Assembly: GCF_932526225.1 (NCBI RefSeq)
Contig: NC_064035.1
Coordinates: 12,964,566-13,028,565 of the forward strand
Source of the DNA: Nematostella vectensis
Taxonomy: Eukaryota > Cnidaria > Anthozoa > Actiniaria > Edwardsiidae
DNA: 64,000 nucleotides
Reading direction: 5' to 3'
Both the position numbers and the translations under genes were made by a program. Of the stretch, positions 48,201 to 61,100 are shown in pieces. Every line of letters begins with the position of its first letter. Positions within the stretch are counted from its first letter, which is position 1. Below the pieces are notes generated by a model. That model did not search any database. It had not been told where the DNA came from and was given only the letters and a program-made list of their open reading frames with translations.

Positions 48201-50161
48201 GTTGATACTGTTGTTATATTTCCATGTTGATACTGTTGTTATACTCCCATGTTGATTCTGTTGTTTTATTTGGTTCAATGCCGTTGATACTGTTGTCGTA
48301 ATGATATACAATATGCACAAATTTCTTGACTCTGATTGGCTAAGAGCAGTGCAATTTTCATGTAACACCAGTGCAAAAAGTTGTAATGCCAGAATCCATG
48401 AAAATTAGTATTTTCTTAAACCGTAGATACTGTATGATACTCTACACAATTTCCAAAAAAATTCCATAAAAATTCTAATATGGAAAGGAAAAGCCAGAAA
48501 TAAGATAAAAATATGATTTCGATGCAAAAGTATTCAGTTTTCATAAATAACAATACTTTTTGAAAAAACTCACTTGTGCAAATAGATCTCGAATTGAACT
48601 CGAAATTGTATGATTACCCATTCTTATATACCCACATTGATATTGTTTTTATAAATACTGTGGTTATACACCCATGTTAATACCGTTGTTATAGGTTAAT
48701 ATTTTTATTGCCTTTTTCAACAGACTGACATAGATGATCTCAAAAGGCAAAACTTAATTTTAGATCAACAAGGTATGTACTGGGTTTAGATTAAGTCAGT
48801 ACTTTCCCACTTACCTAAGGTAAAAAATGTTAAGCCAATCACACACCCCTGATTGTCAGCACTGCTTGGCTTCTATTTGCGTACATTGACATCTAGCATT
48901 GATAGCAAACCCCCAATTGAAACGTGTGAAATAATTGAATGATTGAACATGTGAGGTAATCAGTGTAGCTTTTTAAGCTTTGACAATCATTCTTTACTTA
49001 TATTGTATATATAAAGTATACTACTTGTTGCTTGAAATATGACAGATAGAATAATTATATCCATATGAGAACCAGTCATTTTTATTGATTGATTTATGAT
49101 TTAAAGTCCATATAACCTTTCAGATTTGATAGACTTTGCCATTTTTTTATATTTTTATCTTCCAAATGGTATGTGGTTCGTATGGACCCTATAAAACATG
49201 CGTTCGCACGAATAACTCAAATCTGTAATATTGAGGTATTTTGGTCAACCTTCGAAAATAAGGCCATGAACTGAAAGGCCCGGGTCCAGTCATTTGTGAC
49301 GTAGATCGAGATGTCAACCAAATTACATGAAAAAAAACATAACGTCTTCTTAGTTATTGCTGAAGAACATTGTGTGTTTACAACTTTTCCCGTCATCTTT
49401 ATATCTCGACCTGGAAGTGAAATGCTTATTTAACCTGCAAAATTTAGCAGATATTTTTAGTCTTTGAATTGTTTTTGCATTGTGCGCACGCACTGCATTC
49501 GCAATCAAGAATGGCGACCTTCTCACAAGCGCGCACTGTTTTTGAAACCTTCAACAAAACAATGTTTTCTTTTTTTGCATACAATTCTCGACTTTAAATT
49601 ATTCTTCGCTTCATTGTGGGTAGCATTGAAATATAAAACAATTAGCCAATATTTTGTGGTATTGCAGTCTCTGAATTTTAACGGATTTAAAGGAAATACG
49701 TTGTTCTCAGATTTTCCCGCCAAAACTTGGAATTATTCACTCGATTCAATCTCCTTTCGCGCGGCCAGGAAAATTTTTTAAGATCTGTAGAAAATTCAAA
49801 TTTCAATCATATTCAATTCTCTTTTCAGAATTTGAAAGTTTATCTATGCTTTGTTTTGGCTAGATTGATATAAGTGAAAGGTTTTAAGAACTTTAATCTA
49901 TTTAGCTTTTCTTTATTTTCAGTCCGAGCACTGGAGAAAGCAAGGTCAACGGGTCAATTCAATGCAGCGGCCACTGCTGCCCTTCTCACATCTGACTCTC
50001 TTTTGAGTGCATCTCCTGGTTCAGATTTGCTGGACAGCCTTAAACAAGACACTACGTCTCCTCTTGATGCATTAAATATAAAATCAGAAAACAACAATAC
50101 AGATTCAGCATCTGATGATGAATACCCCGCTAAAGTAAAGAGAAGAAAAAGGGATGGTTGA
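45285..50161 (+). CDS. MAX: MYC-associated factor X, bHLH-leucine zipper
   Basis: Nuclear dimerisation partner of MYC and MXD/MGA proteins, binding CACGTG. Exons: 45285-45329, 45412-45450, 45771-45878, 47028-47102, 48724-48772, 49923-50161; phases join, giving 184 residues (human 160). Exon 3 carries the basic region and helix 1 ([20 protein letters not shown]) with the DNA-contacting His, Glu, Arg residues. Exon 4 carries helix 2 ([20 protein letters not shown]). Exons 5-6 carry the zipper ([20 protein letters not shown]). The tail is Ser/Asp-rich and ends with a basic KVKRRKRDG, a likely nuclear localisation signal. The N-terminus [15 protein letters not shown] is acidic, like that of vertebrate MAX (MSDNDDIEVESDE). 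The small 39-base exon 2 lengthens the N-terminus, as the alternatively used 9-residue exon does in vertebrates. Confidence 0.97.
47130..48262. repeat. 26-bp minisatellite, about 43 copies, in MAX intron 4
   Basis: Unit TGTTGATACTGTTGTTATAC plus ACCCA (variants ATTGATTCTG, TCCCA). It begins about 28 bp after the exon 4 donor. Blocks of variant units repeat as larger periods, for example 47800-47960 and 48010-48210. Splice sites are not included. Stray units also occur at 48640-48695. Confidence 0.95.
48773..49922. other. MAX intron 5
   Basis: AT-rich, no recognised element. Frames at 49464-49781 show no family and are taken as chance. Confidence 0.5.
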
Positions 50162-50505
50162 GAGATGGGGCTTTAAGGGGATTACATTTTTATGAAGTAT
50201 TTTAGGTTTTGAATTGTTCTCTTTGACCTTTAAAAACTCATACTTATTTTTCAAATTTCTTCTCATTTAGTTTAAATCTATTTTTACACATTGTTGGTGA
50301 AGTCTCTTGATTATAATCGAAACACACTTACTACTGTAAAACACGAAATGTATATAAACTGATTTTTTGCTGTAGTGTTTTAAAGTATTTCTACTGTAGA
50401 TTGTAAATCATTGTAACTGCTATGTTGGTGGATAAGTACCTTCAGGAAGGTCATTGGTTCACAAAGCATTCTTCGTATCATATAATTTATTTACTATCAT
50501 AGGAA

Positions 50506-50511
50506 AATAAA
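50506..50511 (+). terminator. Poly(A) signal of MAX
   Basis: AATAAA 345 bases after the stop codon. Confidence 0.6.
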
Positions 50512-50699
50512 ATGGAAACTATAATGCCCATGTGTTTTGTTGGAAATGAGGCCAGCTTGCCCTCAATCGTTTAGCCTCATCTGTAGGCATTTTTTGGTGG
50601 GGGGGGGATGGGGTTGTTACTTGTCTAAAATGGTAGAATACCAGTACTTGCCTTTGGTATTAATTACAAGGTTTTGTAGTTTGAGGATCCACCACTACT

Positions 50700-51020
50700 A
50701 TGTACTGCAATGAGAGCAGCCCAGGGGGGACTCTCCAGAAAAGTAAATGGGGGATTGTCCTATCTTTTAGGGTATCAAGTTTTGGCCAACTGCTATCCCT
50801 TAGGGGGTGATGTGGGATTTTTCCAATTTTGCTAGCTCCTAGGGTATAAAATGTGACCAACTGCTATTTCAAAAGTATATGACTTTTTTTGTCCAATTCT
50901 GTCATCTCTTGGGGTATAAAATTCGACCAATAGCTCTTCTTTTTTTTATTTTGCTATTTCTTAGTGTTGAAAATTCCTTCTACCACACCCAATTTGTCAT
51001 CCCTTAGGGTAGCCTCTGGG
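50700..51020. repeat. Degenerate short tandem repeat, likely transposon remnant
   Basis: About five diverged units of the type CTTAGGGTATAAAAT...GACCAACTGCTAT at 60-80 bp spacing. Motif style resembles the interior of the 13918-14362 element, read on the opposite strand. Lies between MAX and PPP5C. Confidence 0.5.
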
Positions 51021-51385
51021 CTACCAGCCCCAAAAAATTGAGGCACCCTTTTTATTTCCCTTATTATCACGCATCCTAACACAGCTTTTATAAGATTTTT
51101 GCAAGAAGAGAAAAAACTGGGAGCAATCGCCTGATTAAGAGTGAATCAAGGATTTCTCATGGGGGGAGGCCTGGGGTTTCAAGAGAGCAAAGGTGAACAC
51201 TTTATGGCTCTGCAGGAGGATCTCCGGATCTCTATATGGGGAGCTTTTGTCAATCAATTCCGTCTTTTCGGTCACTGTTTACCACAAACAGCTAATACCT
51301 TTCCAAGACTGGTCGAGGCTTTCGGGTCTCCTGTGGCGGCACTCCGACAAATTGGGCACGAGCTCGTGATCTTGGCGCTTCAAGA

Positions 51386-51401
51386 TCAAAGATGGCGGCT
51401 A
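51386..51401 (+). promoter_or_regulatory. YY1-like motif overlapping the PPP5C start codon
   Basis: TCAAAGATGGCGGCTA contains AAGATGGCGGC, the extended YY1 consensus. Its ATG is the predicted start codon. Confidence 0.45.
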
Positions 51402-52041
51402 CAGTGGAAGTCAAAGAAGCCGATGTATATGTACTGTCATTGGAAAAAGAGGCAGAAGATTTAAAACTGAAAGCTAATGGATACTTCAAAGGTAGACTTT
51501 ATTACCTGCGATATTGTAAGTGGCCCATGGCCATTGAAAATTATATTATGCTGGTCTGTAACAAAAGTTGACATGAAGTTATACTTACTCTGTTTAATTT
51601 TCTAGAAGGGAATTACAACTCCGCTATAACATTTTACACTCAAGCGATCGAGTTGAAAGCAGACGTTCCTGCGTACTATGGCAACCGGAGTTTTTGCTAT
51701 CTTAAGACTGAGTATTATGGACTTGCTCTTGCGGATGCTAACAAAGCTATTCAGCTCGATCGGAAGTACATCAAGGTAAGATCATCTTTGTAATTGTTCT
51801 TGCACGTGAGCAAACACAATTAGTTATACTAGAAACGCAGTTGTAAATATGTATATATATATATAAAATGATGGCTGAAGGCTTTCATAGAAAGTGCTCA
51901 ATACTCGAAAGTAGAGCGGTGTATAGTGTTGGTTTGAGAAAAATACAAACTACATAGGGGATTCCTAATCCCCTGATGAGTGGGCAACCACGAAACAGAC
52001 CTGTAGGGAAACCTATGTAGTTTGTATTTTTCTCAAACCAA

Positions 52042-52114
<73 letters not shown>

Positions 52115-55100
52115 GGTAACAGATAGAGTTGAGACAAAACAGGCCCATACCCAGGGGGTGCAGGGTACCACCCCCCCCCCCCCCCCCACAACGGCCGAAG
52201 GTCCACATTTGGTTTCCAATGGACGTGCTATTTGTTGACAAAACTATAAAGCATAAGCTCTATGTACTCTTGTACATAGCCAAATCTGACGATAAACGTC
52301 CCGTGGAGATACTGCAAAGGCAAAAAAATCCCTTTTGTTCTATCTGGGATGGTTTTTGATACCAAATCAATTGGTCCCCCTCCCCTTCTCGGCCTGCTAC
52401 TGGTGAATCTGGACAGGGTGTGGGAAAAAAACATGGGTACCATGGAATCTTGAATTCCTTGTTCCAATTCCCTTAAAATGCTTTATAAATTAATACTCAA
52501 CTGTTCTAATCCATCTTCAGGGCTATTATCGGCGAGCAACTGCAAACATGGCATTAGGAAAGTTCAAACTAAGCCTAAAGGACTATGAAATGGTAATTAA
52601 AATCTATCTAACATTTAATCACAAAAGGTTTTTTAGTTAATTTTTAATTAATTTTTAATTTAAAACTGATGCTTAATTTTTATAACTTGATTCTTTTTGA
52701 AAAAAAAAATACAATTTGTGGTGTGTTGTCATTGGGGCTATAGTACCCTTGTTTTGCTCTGATATAAACTGGATAATTTGATTATGTATTTCTAAATGTA
52801 ATTGCCTATTTTCAATCTTTATGCTCCCCATGCCTTTTTGCTTATAAGTAAATCTTGTTTGTTTTCCAAGGTTGTGAAATTTCATCCTAGTGATAAAGAT
52901 GCAAAGGCAAAATATACTGAATGTAAAAAGATAGTACAAAGACAAGCATTTGAAAAGGCCATTGCGGCAGAAGAAAAATTAGTGTCTGACAGTATAGATG
53001 TTGATGCCATTGGTAAGTAGGGTACATGCCTTGGAAATAACCTGTTTCTGTTAAAAAAAAGGTAATTCAAGATTAGTATATAAGCTTTGGTGATACTGTC
53101 ACCTGTTGCTGTAATTTAAGACAACCGTTGATGTTTTCGATTTGAGATGTTTGGAGATCTGAAACCATCTACAGTAACATGTCTAACTATTTCTGGTTTT
53201 GTTTTGTTCGTCAGTTGTTGAGAATGATTATGATGGACCTAGAATTGATGAAAATGGAATAACCAGTGAATTTATAAAGGAAATGATGGATAGATTTAAA
53301 GATCAGAAGAAAATACATAAGAAATATGCCTATATGGTAAGTGAGTATGCTGTGTCATATAAAAAACATATATATAACAAACCTATACATTACTATTGTA
53401 GACAATAGTATTTGGTAACATATGCGCTCACCATTATGACAGACTTGGATAACTGGTTATGTGCTTAACTAGTCTCCCAAGTCTTATGTGATTTATGGAT
53501 TTGTGTTTTTCCTTGAAATCGTGTCTGGAAGAACTCCAACTACCAGCTCTTCAAAAATTTCTTTTGATTACATATAAAGCTTTCCAGAGACTAAGGATAG
53601 GGCCGAAACATTAGGATGTAAGACTATAGGAATGTTTATTTAAAGAATGATCACCGGGGTCCATATTGTACAGCCAATTAATGCAAACGAATTTGAATAC
53701 TTTTAAACTACTTTTAAATTATTAAAATATCAAAATCTGTTGAGATTAACCTGTGATTCTTTTTTTGGGGGTAGATATTAAAGCAAGCAAAGGTTATGTT
53801 TGAAAAGATGCCATCTCTTATAGAGATTACTATACCCAAGGTAAGAATAATTTTATAATACCTCTTACACATAATTTCTGGGCTAATATTACAGTTTGTC
53901 AGGAATGTATATACTGTTTCTTTACTTTTGCAGGGTAAGACATTCACAGTTTGTGGAGATATTCATGGTCAGTTCTATGACTTGCTAAACATCTTCAAGC
54001 TCAATGGCCTTCCATCAAAAGAGAATCCTTATGTATCCTTCATGTGCTTTAGTTTGTCTCAGGATTTGCTACAGGCCATAGATAAATACCTGGAATTGTT
54101 CCCAGAATTTCTTTCTAAGCTCTCTCTTCTCTAGATCTTTTATCATTTATCTGTTTTTGAAATAGATAAAAAGTATGAGTTAGCTTCCATGTCAACCCTT
54201 TGGCAATGAGGTTAAAGTTCCATGGAAGGTGGGGTCACATCTAGCAGAGTGGTAGGGGGGTATGCTCACCTGCGCCACCACTAGAGCCAGAATTTTACAA
54301 AGGACATCTGAAAGGAAATTGTGCCAGCTCCTTAATGAATACAAGGAATGTCTGAGGGAAGTCTGAGGCTTGTCCTTCAAAGAAATTCTAACTATAGCCA
54401 AGCTGAGGTACCACTGTTGTGATTGAGCAGAAAGAGAAAAGATAATAGTCTCATCTAAATCTCAATCACAAGTGAAACATGTCAAACTCTTATTTGATTC
54501 ATAAATAAAAATTCTAAGCCAGAATTGTACAACTTAGGCCATCATAAAGAGGCAAGCTTTCGTGACTGAAAAATTATGATGGCTATACAGTTAGAGCCTC
54601 AGTGTGACATAAATTACAGTGGGAGCACAGAAAGCGGGCTTGAACACTGTAAACATTTTGAAAAATAAGTTCCAGCCAATCAGGTTAGGGTGTTCCCACA
54701 CTCAATCGACAGACAAAAAAGCTCTACACGTACAAGGTCAAATATACAACGTCCGGCGTTTCTCATTGGCTGAACTTTTTTTCAAAATGTTTACAGTGTT
54801 CAAGCATATTCTGATTGGTCAAAGTTGTTCAGCATGGCCCGCTTTCTTTGTCCTCACTGTAAATGAATATATATCAGCACAAATCCCTGCTTTGAATTGT
54901 AACAAATACCAAATGAATACCAAACTTGTCTGAAACTAAGGCGCCCACTGTATTAGGGACAATAGAATTTGAAACTTGGCTACTGTTAATAAGAAATATT
55001 TGTAATGTGGTTCAAGGATCAACTCAAATAGAATTTTATCCTTAACAGAACCCAACAGCTCTTCAATGGCGACTTTGTAGATCGGGGTTCATTCTCCTGT

Positions 55101-58100
55101 GAAGTAATATTTACACTTTTCAGCTTCAAGTTACTCTACCCAGAACACTTCTTTATGTCTAGAGGTAAATAAAAGATCAGGTCTGTAGCTGTGTTCCATG
55201 TAAATGAACATTCCCTAGGGCAAGAAACATTGGTCACTAATTTTTGGGTCTTTGTGGGGGAGCTCTTTTTAGTAAAGGGGCGCTATATTTGGGAGGCTGT
55301 GCTTATTTCACTTCAGCGGAAAATACCAGCTTCTGAATCTATTGAGAACAATACTTTATTTTAGATAAATGACATTTGAAGAAATTTGCGCTCATTTGGA
55401 TTTAAAAGTTGTTATGTGAGAATGTCAATGCAAGGATTTACACTGTTTAAGTGGTGCTTTTGTTGAGGTTTTTCCAGGGGGAGGGGAGGGTGGGGCTTAT
55501 ACTAAAATTCCAGGTCCTGCTTATTGGGTGGGGGTACTTATTTAAAGGATGGTGCTTATTTGAGTCATTATGGTATACCTCAGTTAAGTCACAGCCTCAG
55601 CTCAATTTATTTTTACCTATTTCTTCATCCAGATGTTTATTTGGATTGAAGCACCCCTTGGTGAAAATATATTACTTTTTTAACTTTTAAGCAGCCAATT
55701 GACCTAAGTTCCAGAAGTGGGCTCTTGGTACAGGTAGACTAGATAGTAAATAGATTATGTTTTTGGCCAACCTTAAATTTTGCTTTTATGAGTGAAAGTT
55801 CCTCCAAATTGCTGGGTTATGGTACTAATGACAGTGCATTTTTGTTTAAAGGAAATCATGAAAGTAGTTCCATGAATCAGATGTACGGATTTGATGGAGA
55901 AGTGAAAGCTAAATATCCTTTTTAACTTTGGGCATGTGTTGATTGTATTGGTTTCTTGTCTTCATTGTCTATTTGTCCAAGGTTTTCATTCCTTAACACA
56001 TCCCACATACACCTCTGATATGGTAGATCTTTTTACTGAGGTGTACAACTGGTTACCACTTTGTCACCTCATCAACAAGAAAGCGCTGGTACCATGTCTC
56101 TTATTTTCTTACTCATCCATTTATATATATCCAGTAGATTTTAATCTTAGCCTTGTTATTACCAGGTTATGCATGGAGGTCTGTTTAGCACTGATGGCAT
56201 TAAGCTGGATGACTTAAGAACTATCTCTAGAAACAAACAGCCTCCTTCAGAAGGTACAGTAGGATTATTAAAATAATTGAAGGATTTAAAATGGTACTTC
56301 TGTATCATGATCTCTAATATATTAACATGTGTATTATGAATTTAAAAACATTGAACCAGCAAACCACTCAGGGAATCCATGTAGTGTCGTAACTTGCAGT
56401 GGTTTATGGGTATCGAGGAAACTTTAAAAAAAACATAACCACTAACAAATCCTGACTTGAAAATCTTTGGTTTGTCTTAGGGTTGTTTCCTTCCTCATTG
56501 TTTCAGGGACCTTAACTGAATGTCAATGTAATTGGCTTTTAAGATTTTTAAAATTGTTTGATTTAGGTTCTCTTTCATCATTTTTTTTTGTGTTTGGCTT
56601 ACAAGCTTCAATTGATCACCATCTCAGCATCAAGTTTTTATGTTCAAGTTCTTTTTTATGATGTTGCAGTAAAAAAGGTATTATATGGTAAAAAAATATT
56701 TTGTACTTTGTGCCAGATATCGTAATGCCCATCCCAGAACTTGTAGCACACTCGGTGAAACCCAAAGATACAAGGAATATTGATTTTTGTTGTCATTTTT
56801 CCCACTAGGTCCCATGTGTGATTTGTTATGGTCAGACCCCCAGCCACAGGTAGGGTGCGCCTGCCACTAACCCAGAGAAAGCTTTATTTAAGGTCTCGGT
56901 AAAGGTAAACGACGTGTCCGCGGAAAAAAATATTGTCTCGCCGCAATTTTCACTACATGTACAAACTGTATAACAAATAAAAGATTGAATTATCTCCTGC
57001 AAGTTTTATTTTTCCAATAGCTAATTCCGTGTTTAAGTTTTGAGGCCTCAAACTCAGAAGTATGGAGTTTACTCTTGAGCGTAATGCACCATCGCGTTAT
57101 TGCGCATGTACTTGCACGTAATTGCATCTCAATGACAGGTAGATGATCTACCAAAGTGTGTGAGGACTTTTTGTTATTTGACACTGTCAACAAAATATCA
57201 CGAATGAAAGTTGGAACTCTCATTTCTGGCGAAATTTGGACACAAAAAGTGCTATAAAAGCGATCTTCAGTCGAAAATTTGAAGGCGATATCTTAAAACC
57301 CGTCGCGAGGTTACGCCCGACAAGCTCGAGTTCTATCCTCAAAATAATACGCTAGAAAAGTCAAAGATTTTGGCGTGAATTCACGGTCAACAGGTCACGG
57401 GAAACAGCAAAGGCCCATTTTAGCCGTCTTAGAATGCGATTTATGGAGAACTTTTTTTTTTGGAAAAATAAAGTTTAAGAACTATTGATACAGTTTTTAC
57501 AAAAACAACAAAAACAAACAGTGGTGTCAAATTTACCTTTACCAAGACCTTAAAAAGTAATAATAACCAACCTGTTGCCAAAAAGATTTAATTCCCTCAC
57601 AGGCCTTTCTTGGGACACAACGATCACCCAATGCATTTTTTTTGCAACTTCAAGAGAACTTGATTTTTTTAAATAAATTGAAAAATTCTTATCAAACATC
57701 ATCAAGATCATCAAATAATAATGCTCGTTTATTTCAACCGTTTGCAGTTCTTTTACAACTGAATTACCGGTGGGGTCAGCTAACTACAAAATACATTACA
57801 CCATACATAATTCATAATAACATTAAATCCCCAGCATATTGCGCTGAGACGAATTTGGAAAAACGGTCCGTGCGACCCGGAACCACACTATGTGCGCGCT
57901 TAGATCTTAGGGAGTATGGCGAATTGGAGGATATAAGTCTGCTTGACACTAGGGGGTATAAGACGCTCCCCTGTTTGATATTGCTTATGAATTTTCTGCA
58001 CACATTGTGACGCCGCGCCTCTAAAGAAGACAAGCATGCGCGTTCGAGGGCGTCCTCGTAGCTAAGGCCACTACCGAAAATTATTCCTAGAGATCTTTTT

Positions 58101-61100
58101 TGAATTCTTTCTAAGGCAGCACATAGGTATTGCGGAAGGTTGGAAAAGACAACGCAGGCATACTCTAAGATGGACCTTATAAGAGAACAGTATACAGACA
58201 CTAAATCCCTTTCTGAGACACCACATGATTTTAGTTTTCTGAGTGCATAGAGACGACGGTTTGACTTTTTGATCACATAGTCACAGTGCGATGACCAACT
58301 AAGGTCCGAAGAGATATACACACCGAGAAGCTTGAAACTGGTGACTGACTCAATAACGGAACCGCCGACCGCTATTGGTTGGCACTGAGAACTATTGTAC
58401 TGTAAAAAATCAACCCGCATCTCCTTGCACTTACTAGGATTTAACAGCATGTTATTATTTTGTGCGAATCCAGTTGACATATATTGTCTAACGAAAAAGT
58501 TATGCTATTTTCAGCCTGGCCGATCTGCAAGCAAACGAGGAGTCGGGATCCAATTTGGTCCAGACATTACTGAAAAGTTCTGTAAGGACAATGGCCTTGG
58601 TAAGATTTGCAGTAACCACATCCTTGTCCTATAACCAATTGTTTTGTTATACCATTTCAAGAGCTTGACCACATTTACTCGAAAAAAAAAAAACCCTGAA
58701 ATTGATTATTACCTGCCAAGAAACGTCCATATCCAAGTTTTGTGTGCCGTTATAGATAAACTATTAAGCAATGACCATTGGTAAATTTTAGCTCTGTTTT
58801 CCTCGTTGAATCACAACACTTATTCAAAGTGTTAGATGTATGTTTGAGACATCGACAATTTGATGGCATGTTTGCCTTGGTGAAATTGAATAAGCTTTGG
58901 AACTTATTTGAATAAGCTTTGGAACTTATTCGGTTGTCTGATGAATTGCCAGTCTAGGGTGTCTAGATTCGCCTAGTTATTTATGTCAAGCTTTTCTCTG
59001 CAGAACTGATCATACGAAGTCACGAAGTTAAACCAGAAGGCTACGAGGTTATGCACGATGGAAAGTGCATCACAATATTTTCTGCGCCTAACTATTGGTA
59101 TGTATACTTTATATTACATACACCACTTTGCGCACCCGCTTGCATTTTGACATACCTATTTGGGTGGTTCCCCAAGACGAGGTTTCAGTTTAGGTACATC
59201 TGTTGTTATAAAAAAAATAATAATTTGGTGTAAAACATTTATTTCGATTGAACAAGGGTACGTTGGGTTAGAGTAAAAAAAACATTATCTCATCAAATAC
59301 CTCTAAAATGTGTAGTTATGGCTAATTCAAAGCAAGCTAACAAAATGTTGCACAAGCTCAAGCGATGTAATGCTGTCTTTTAGTGACCAAATGGGAAATA
59401 AAGGAGCGTTTATCACAATGGGTGACGACCTTAAGCCCAAGTTCACAACTTACGAGGCTGTGGTAAGTATGGATCACAGTTGGCTCTGCTGGGACACGGA
59501 TCTATTCTATGCAGAATTCATCACATGGATCCGTGGGATAGGTATTCGGTATACCTTCTTGATGGCCATTTTTTTTCAAGTGATCTTGTGAGCTTTAATA
59601 CCAATGTAGAGCCCACAAATGTAATAACTACCCACAAATGTAATAACTACCCACAAATGTAATAGCAAGTTGCCCACAAATGTAATAAACCCACAAACAA
59701 GTTACCCACAAATGTAATAAACCCACAAATGTGATAACAAGTTACCCACAAAAGTGATAACATGGAAGGGGGCTGTTAAAGACAGGTCTACCACCTACTT
59801 GCTGAGGACATTGAGCCCAAAAATATATGTCAACGAACCTTCTTGTCCTTTGGGTTCGGTCTATTTTCACAAATAACAGACAACAATGCTCACCCTAAAT
59901 GGCGTACGGCTTCCCTTGAATTCGGTTTAAAAGAAGCCAATTGCAGTGTAAGTTTCTTACTACATTCGAAAAGACCAGTTAAAAAGTATAACAGATAATC
60001 ACAAATTTGCTTCAATACCCACCGTAAAACCGTAAATGCCGTGATTTTCCCTTTTGCAAAAAGTGGCCACAAACATCTTATAGTATCCATCCATATATGA
60101 GGACGCATTTTCTATTAAAGTGGAGACGAAAGAGGGACTACAACTCGTAATCTCGATATTTATTTGCCATGGCAAGCCAGGGGACCGTACTAGGATAAAT
60201 AAAGCATGAATCTGATTGGCGCAGTATGGTGGTCTGACTGGCGAAACAGAAAAGCTATTGGAAACGGGATTATTTCCTTGTAGATTAATTGTTTACTCTA
60301 AGTATTCGATATATTAATCGTGATGAGTTTGCAGTGAAGAGTAACTAAAGCTTACGACGATAAACGTCACCATAGCAACGCATGACATTTTTTTTTCACT
60401 TTGTATATATTCTAGAATAGCCGACAAAGAATTTACTAATTCTTGTAGTCCAAAAAAAAAATAATAAACACTAGCAGCATGCTCACATCGGCAAAACGTG
60501 ATTTCACTAATTAATGACAAAAATCGCTAAATAACTAGTTGACAGCAGTGAACTACATGCTAATTGGTCAAACAAACAAGATTGTCCATATGAAATTGAT
60601 GCCATAAACAGCAAATTAGATTTGATAGATAATGTTATGACAACAGCCGTGTATTCGAAGCAAACTCCGCTTTTAGGCAGTGTCTAAATCTCTACTGAGA
60701 CATTATTAAATTTGTGTGTAACTTTTTATTACATTTGTGGTTTTATTACACTTGTGGGCACTACACCATTTCTGTATCGCAATATTTTCATGTGCACTCG
60801 GCAAAGAAATCTCACAATTTAAGTTATGTGAAAGAGCGAGTATTTGTAAAGGCGGGGAAACTCTGGTTTAAATATGAGACCCTCCTAAAAATCTGATCCC
60901 CATACTACCCAGAATATCGAGTCTAAAATGACGTGACTGAAGAAATTCTAACACGAGGTATAATGTTGAGCCTCAAACAATATCCTGGAAATATTCAGTT
61001 ATTGTAATGCCACCTCTTTTACTCTTTGCTACCACCTCATTATCAGAGCGCAAGCTTGCACATGGTCCCTGCCCGGTGGACTGATTGAATCACAAATAAA

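Larger units (their letters stand above)
54033..55058 (+). other. U12-type GT-AG intron (PPP5C intron 7)
   Basis: The 5' splice site GTATCCTTC differs at one base from the minor-spliceosome consensus GTATCCTTT. ATCCTTAAC at 55038-55046 matches the U12 branch site, with the branch A 13 bases before the acceptor CAG at 55058. The intron contains a family repeat (54283-54420) and a MITE (54614-54862). Confidence 0.88.

Noticed and set aside
49464-49781. 105-codon frame in MAX intron 5
   Set aside because: No recognisable domain; lies between well-defined MAX exons.
52013-52241. Ile-Tyr repeat frames
   Set aside because: Translation of the (TA)n tract next to the ribozyme.
59051-59233. Apparent NYW in place of the NYC metal-site region of PP5
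   Set aside because: The codon is split by an intron: TG at 59096-59097 joins T at 59384 to give Cys.
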